Below are positions 7,434-11,459 of a stretch of DNA of 11,459 bases, one piece after another (within the stretch, counting starts at the first letter, position 1; the number at the start of each line of letters is the position of its first letter). The position numbers and the translations under genes were made by a program. This DNA is from Spirogloea muscicola (Eukaryota > Streptophyta > Zygnematophyceae > Spirogloeales > Spirogloeaceae). The stretch is from the NCBI GenBank assembly GCA_009602725.1, contig WELB01000044.1, positions 28,928-40,386 of the forward strand. Direction: 5' to 3'. The notes beneath the pieces were generated by a model, which ran no database searches, was not told where the DNA came from, and saw nothing but the letters and a program-made list of their open reading frames with translations.

Positions 7434-10400
7434 CTAAGAGACTGGAGCAGCTTCCATCCTGCTCCCTGGTACAGCCGTTGACTGGATCTCGGGAACATTG
7501 ACTTGGCTGGACAACCGCTCCAGTGGGCCCCCCTGCTTTTGACGTACATCCGTGGTGCTAGTAGGGGGTGGCTCTGTCGGGGAACTATTGGCAGGTTTCT
7601 CTTCGTCGCCCACGTCCCTGACAGGAAAGTACAATGCGCAGCTCAGGGAAAGTGACAGAAACCAAGGCTGAAGCACGGGCAGGCAAGCAGAAGGTGTTGT
7701 GCTCTGTTGCATCACTAGTACAACAGTCAGAAATGAGCAGCCGCGTGAGTATGCAGTTGAACAATCCTCCAATTCTTTACCCTGCATGCCCTCCCTTCTC
7801 CCACAGCTGCCGGAGCTCCCCTCTCCACAGGCCCAGCAACACTACAAGACCTGCACAAGACAAGATAGTCGTATGAAGGGCTTTGAAACAGAGTCCCGAA
7901 TGCTTCTAAATCTCCACTGACGAGCTTGCCGAGCCTGATGCGGCAACTTAAGAAGGTAGCTGCCACAGAGCACAGAGAAGGTATGGGTGATGTTGGCCTT
8001 CGAAGATTGGGGGAGATTGATGAGTTGGAGGCTATCTGGATACCAAGGGTGCACGGGACCAGGTACAAGAGCGCCGGCTGACCGCTCCCCTTCATGATGA
8101 TCAAAGCTGCATAAGTTGCAATAAGACCTGGCACACAAAACAATCTCACTTGAAACAGCTCTACACAAGCTCTAGCAGCAGCAGGAGCCCTTGTAAGGCA
8201 GGCCTAAGCGTTTAGACTGCAAACATTCCCAAGAAAGAGAAGCATTACTTATGTTTTTGTGTTTGAGTTTGGGTTCGAGCCAATCACCTCCAGCGTAACC
8301 AGACATAGTAGGCAGGAAGTAACCCCTAAGCAGGCTGTGACGCTGCTCATAGTCATACCTGCCATTGTCAAATGTGATGATTTTGAGTAGGAGCTCTGAG
8401 ATGCAAGTGGATGAGTCAAGGAGCTAGTTCTGTGACTGCCACAACAATCTCCTGATGTGCAATATCAAGGAGTTTCTAACTTGGTTTAGCTGCAACCAGT
8501 TGAAATGCAAGACAAGGACGAGGCACAACTACCACAACGACGACTAAGTGCTAACAGGTCAACCATAGAGCGAAGTACGAGAATCAACAACTTGTACATA
8601 CACAGAGCCAGAAAGATAAGGAAAGAGGCCAGCACCGAAGTGTGAACGCCACAAGGAGGCCAGGGAGCACAACGTCGCCAAAGCCGAGGATGCTGTAGCC
8701 GCCCCAGGGGTCATGCAAGCGTGGGACTTTTAGCAGCATGGGCATGACCTCGTTCCCACCATCTCCACCAGTCGCTACCTGCAGAAGCCAATACGGCAGC
8801 CGTAAATGGGGTAGCAAGAGAGTGCAGATCTGCGACAGCTGAGCATACATGGCTCGCATTGAGGAGGGGCAAAGTAGAAAGTGCATAAATTTCTTACTCC
8901 TGATCACACCTCTATATGAGCACAAGTTAAAGCAGCTGCGCACCGCAATCATAACGCTCTCTCCATCGAAGAAGTAGGGCGAGATGAAGACCCAGAAGAT
9001 GTCGTAGGCGAAAGCCAGGCTTAGCAGTACTGTAGACACCTGTGCCATTGACATTTCGCCCTCAAGTGCATGTGGGATGCTGAAGGAGGAAAGGGCTCTC
9101 AACTCTTACTTCTCCAATGAGCATGAGAGCAGTAGTTATGTGCAAAGCTGGGGGCACAAGCACGAAAGAATGTATTTACCTTGATGTTGGGTAATCGCAC
9201 AGCTTGCAAAATTGTCAAAATGAGGCAAATGCCCTGGAGAGACAGTGGCACATGGAATGATGTCAAGCGCTGCAGCACTGCTGGTCAACTTGATCAGATC
9301 AGGTGCTTGCAGGCAGGAGAAAGCTGAGGCAGGTTGCGCGAGTGGTCGAATGTGCTCACTCACCAGAGCATCCTGCCCGACCCATGCAAAGAAGCGGTTC
9401 CTCAAAAGGGCCCATGTGATGGTGAAGGTGCAGCAGATGGGCAGGGAGACGAGGGAGACGATGGATGTGGAACCCAAGAGCGGTAGTGCCACGCGACTCT
9501 CAGCTCCGTGTGGGAAGATGCTGCAGGCTTGGAGACAGCTTGTCAGTCATTGTCGGATTGTCTGCCCTTTGGCTTCACCTATCTTGCAGCAAGTCAAGCA
9601 CTTGCAAGGAGGATGAGTGGCGTCCGGTGCAGATCTAAGACTGGCTGTTAGTGAGCAGGCTACCTGGCAAGAAGGCTTGAGAGGCAGGCGTGCGAAGCCT
9701 GGAAAGGTGCGGGCGTGCAAGCATCAGTAAGGGCAGCCACACAGAGAGGGCCCAGTTGCAAGCGAAGAAGTTATAGCAACGATGGACACAACGTTCTCAG
9801 CTTGAGCGCAGTCCTCCATGTAGCATGATCAGGCAGCTGATTGAGCTATTCAAAGGAGGCGCAGCAAGGCAAACCTCAATGCCTGCGAAGCAGAAGAAGA
9901 GGAGCAGCAGCAGGAAGGACCACTTGGACATGAAGAAGAAGAGGAGTAGGAGGAGTGCGGAGGATGCAAAGGCGAAAGCCACAGCTGTAGCGATGTTGAT
10001 CTCCAGCACTTGATGCACAGCATCGTCATCCGCAGCCTCACTGGTGCTCATGGCCCCCTGACATGAAGTACCAAGCGTGGGAGTATGAGCATACCTTCCA
10101 AAGATGGGTCGCAGACAGACAACTATTCTGTCCCAGGAATTCACGAAGTCTACATCACAGTGAATTTGCTTGGGTCTAACATGTACCATGCACCAGACGA
10201 TGACCAGCACAGGCTAATTGTTGGCCACTTTCCGTTTCCATAATGAGACATAGGTGCGCTGATCTGCGAGGGAGCGCTCACATTGTCCAATGTCTGGTAC
10301 GCCCGGTGGTACACGAGGCGCTCGGGCCAGGATGACCAGTAGGCACCGCCGAGGACAGTGAGCGCAGCCATGAGCCAGAGGATGAGCTCGGCAGGGTCGA

Positions 10401-11459
10401 CAACTGGCCGCACCGGCGCAAACATCTGCACCAGCACTGCCATGGGGCGGCCGCCGAAACCCCCCCAAATGGCGCAACCTCAGCTGCGAGCTCTCCTCGC
10501 CAAGCGATGCGCAAGCATGGCATTGGCGAAGACAGCAGAGATCCTCACCATCCTTGCCAGCGCGAACCGCCGCGTCGAGGTGCTCGCCGTCGGCTTTGGG
10601 CAACATGATGGTGGGGATGTTGATGTCGTAGTACGAGTCCCCCGATGTGCAGTCCATCTTCACCGCCTCTGGAGCACCATTGGCGTGCAACGGCCCTCTG
10701 CTTAGCCCCAACGAAGCCCACAAAGGGGCTAGTGGCCGCAAACCACCACGACAGGCTGAAGAGCTTCTTGAGCGCTGTCAGCGTTCACCTTCTTCCGTGT
10801 TCATGACGATGAGGGCAGCAGCGCCAGCCTCCTGAGCCACGCGGGCCTTGTGCGTGAAGAAGCAGTCGCCGCGCCACGCGATGGCAGCGTAGCCCCTCAG
10901 CGTCTGCCACAATGCGCAGCTCCGCCACAGCCCACCGCTCGACGTCAGCCACAGCACCGTCAGCTCCAGTGTTGGTGCCGACAGCTGTAATTCTTCCAGT
11001 CAGCCAAGGTGGCCTAGCTAGCGTGGGACAGCGGGGCCGGCAGCATGGCGAGAAGGGGTTCCCACCGGGGCGACGGCGGAGGCGTTGCAGGCGGTGGCCG
11101 AGGGCAGCGCCGCGACCGGCAGGCGCTTCACCTCGCTGGCCCGGTCCTCGAGCGGCTGCCCGAAGGTGGCGGTGACGCCGGCCCACGCGGCGGGCTCCTC
11201 GCCCGCCACCCACAGCAGCACCTTCACCTGCGCGGCGCGGCGGAGCTCCGGCGGCCATCAGCGCCAGTCGCTGCATCGAGAGCCTTCCCAGCGGACAGCG
11301 TGCTCTAGAAGGCCACGGCTGCAGAGGCCCTTGGCCTCAGCCGCGGCGGCGGCGGCGACGGCGGCTGCGGCGAAGGCGGGCGCGGCGGGAGGCCCTCACC
11401 AGCTGCACGTCGTTGTCGCACCCGGGCTGCGCCTGGCGGGCGCCGCCCTCCCGCACGGC
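7434..11459 (-). CDS. SPPL: Plant-type signal peptide peptidase-like (SPPL) intramembrane aspartyl protease with PA domain (15 exons, N-terminus outside window)
   Basis: GxGD-type protease that cleaves transmembrane segments in the endomembrane system. Exons in reading order: 11459-11400, 11227-11066, 10903-10789, 10668-10549, 10436-10282, 10057-9875, 9698-9664, 9520-9364, 9233-9180, 9039-8944, 8778-8636, 8358-8288, 8127-8044, 7850-7781, 7617-7434 (stop TAG 7434-7436); 562 visible residues. A luminal PA domain covers about residues 20-160 (KVLLWVAGEEP, AIAWRGDCFFTHKARVAQ, INIPTIMLPK). The first membrane segment is at about 168-189, with further Leu/Phe-rich segments after it. Catalytic motifs are complete: LAFAYDIFWVF (Asp360), GFGDVVLPG (Asp414) and QPALLYLVP (PAL at 468-470). 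The final ~60 residues are a hydrophilic Pro/Ser/Thr-rich tail. The signal peptide and start lie beyond base 11459. All junctions are GT-AG and preserve frame. Confidence 0.92.
9664..9698 (-). other. SPPL micro-exon (35 bp)
   Basis: The bases encode ASHACLSSLLA plus two bases of a Ser codon, between TTCCAG and GTAGCC. This fills exactly the gap between the FAGIE end of the upstream exon (9875) and the SIFPHGAESRVALPLLG start of the next exon (9520). Flanking phases (0 upstream, 2 downstream) only join if it is included; leaving it out breaks the frame. Plant SPPLs have a G-x-H-x-C-like segment of the same length at this position, as I recall the family. Confidence 0.75.

Noticed and set aside
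8266-8285. tRNA T-arm-like ggttcgagcc
   Set aside because: No matching D-arm, anticodon arm or acceptor stem is visible around it, and it lies in an SPPL intron.
8584-9102. 172-residue - strand frame as an intact small membrane protein
   Set aside because: It is SPPL exons 10 and 11 with the in-frame intron 10 retained.
9797-10210. 137-residue - strand frame as a separate membrane protein
   Set aside because: It is SPPL exon 6 extended into the flanking introns; the family match ends at FAGIE, directly before a GT donor.

Overview
The window looks like nuclear DNA of a green alga, probably a trebouxiophyte. It carries intron-rich genes (7, 5 and 14 introns recognised, mostly 80-280 bp), GC-rich coding exons and plant-type versions of all three genes. 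A short CCCTAAA-type (TTTAGGG) telomere-like tract sits in one intron. The taxon is an inference; no sequence search was possible. None of the three genes is a single open frame. I rebuilt each by chaining conserved blocks across GT-AG junctions that keep the frame.

Layout: (1) bases 1-2480, + strand: a DUF3326 protein, 8 exons, 407 visible residues, with a probable plastid transit peptide that starts before the window. (2) bases 2674-5542, - strand: NTAQ1, the protein N-terminal glutamine amidohydrolase, 6 exons and 232 residues. It converges on gene 1, with 193 bp between the stop codons. Its first intron (about 1.5 kb) holds a family of dispersed and inverted repeats, and the catalytic Cys codon appears to be split by that intron. 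(3) about 5560-6015, - strand: a decayed LINE-like (non-LTR retrotransposon) ORF fragment just upstream of the proposed NTAQ1 start. (4) 6016-7433: accessory DNA with an AT-rich stretch, a 27-bp tandem duplication, a block open in several frames with no recognised product, and a hairpin. (5) 7434-11459, - strand: a plant-type signal peptide peptidase-like (SPPL) intramembrane aspartyl protease, 15 exons and 562 visible residues, with its signal-peptide end beyond the window edge.

The three genes look like housekeeping genes with unrelated jobs: a plastid protein of unknown function, the Gln branch of the N-degron pathway, and intramembrane proteolysis. I see no sign that they form one system. 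The most unusual material is the repeat-laden NTAQ1 first intron and the mobile-element debris at that gene's 5' end.
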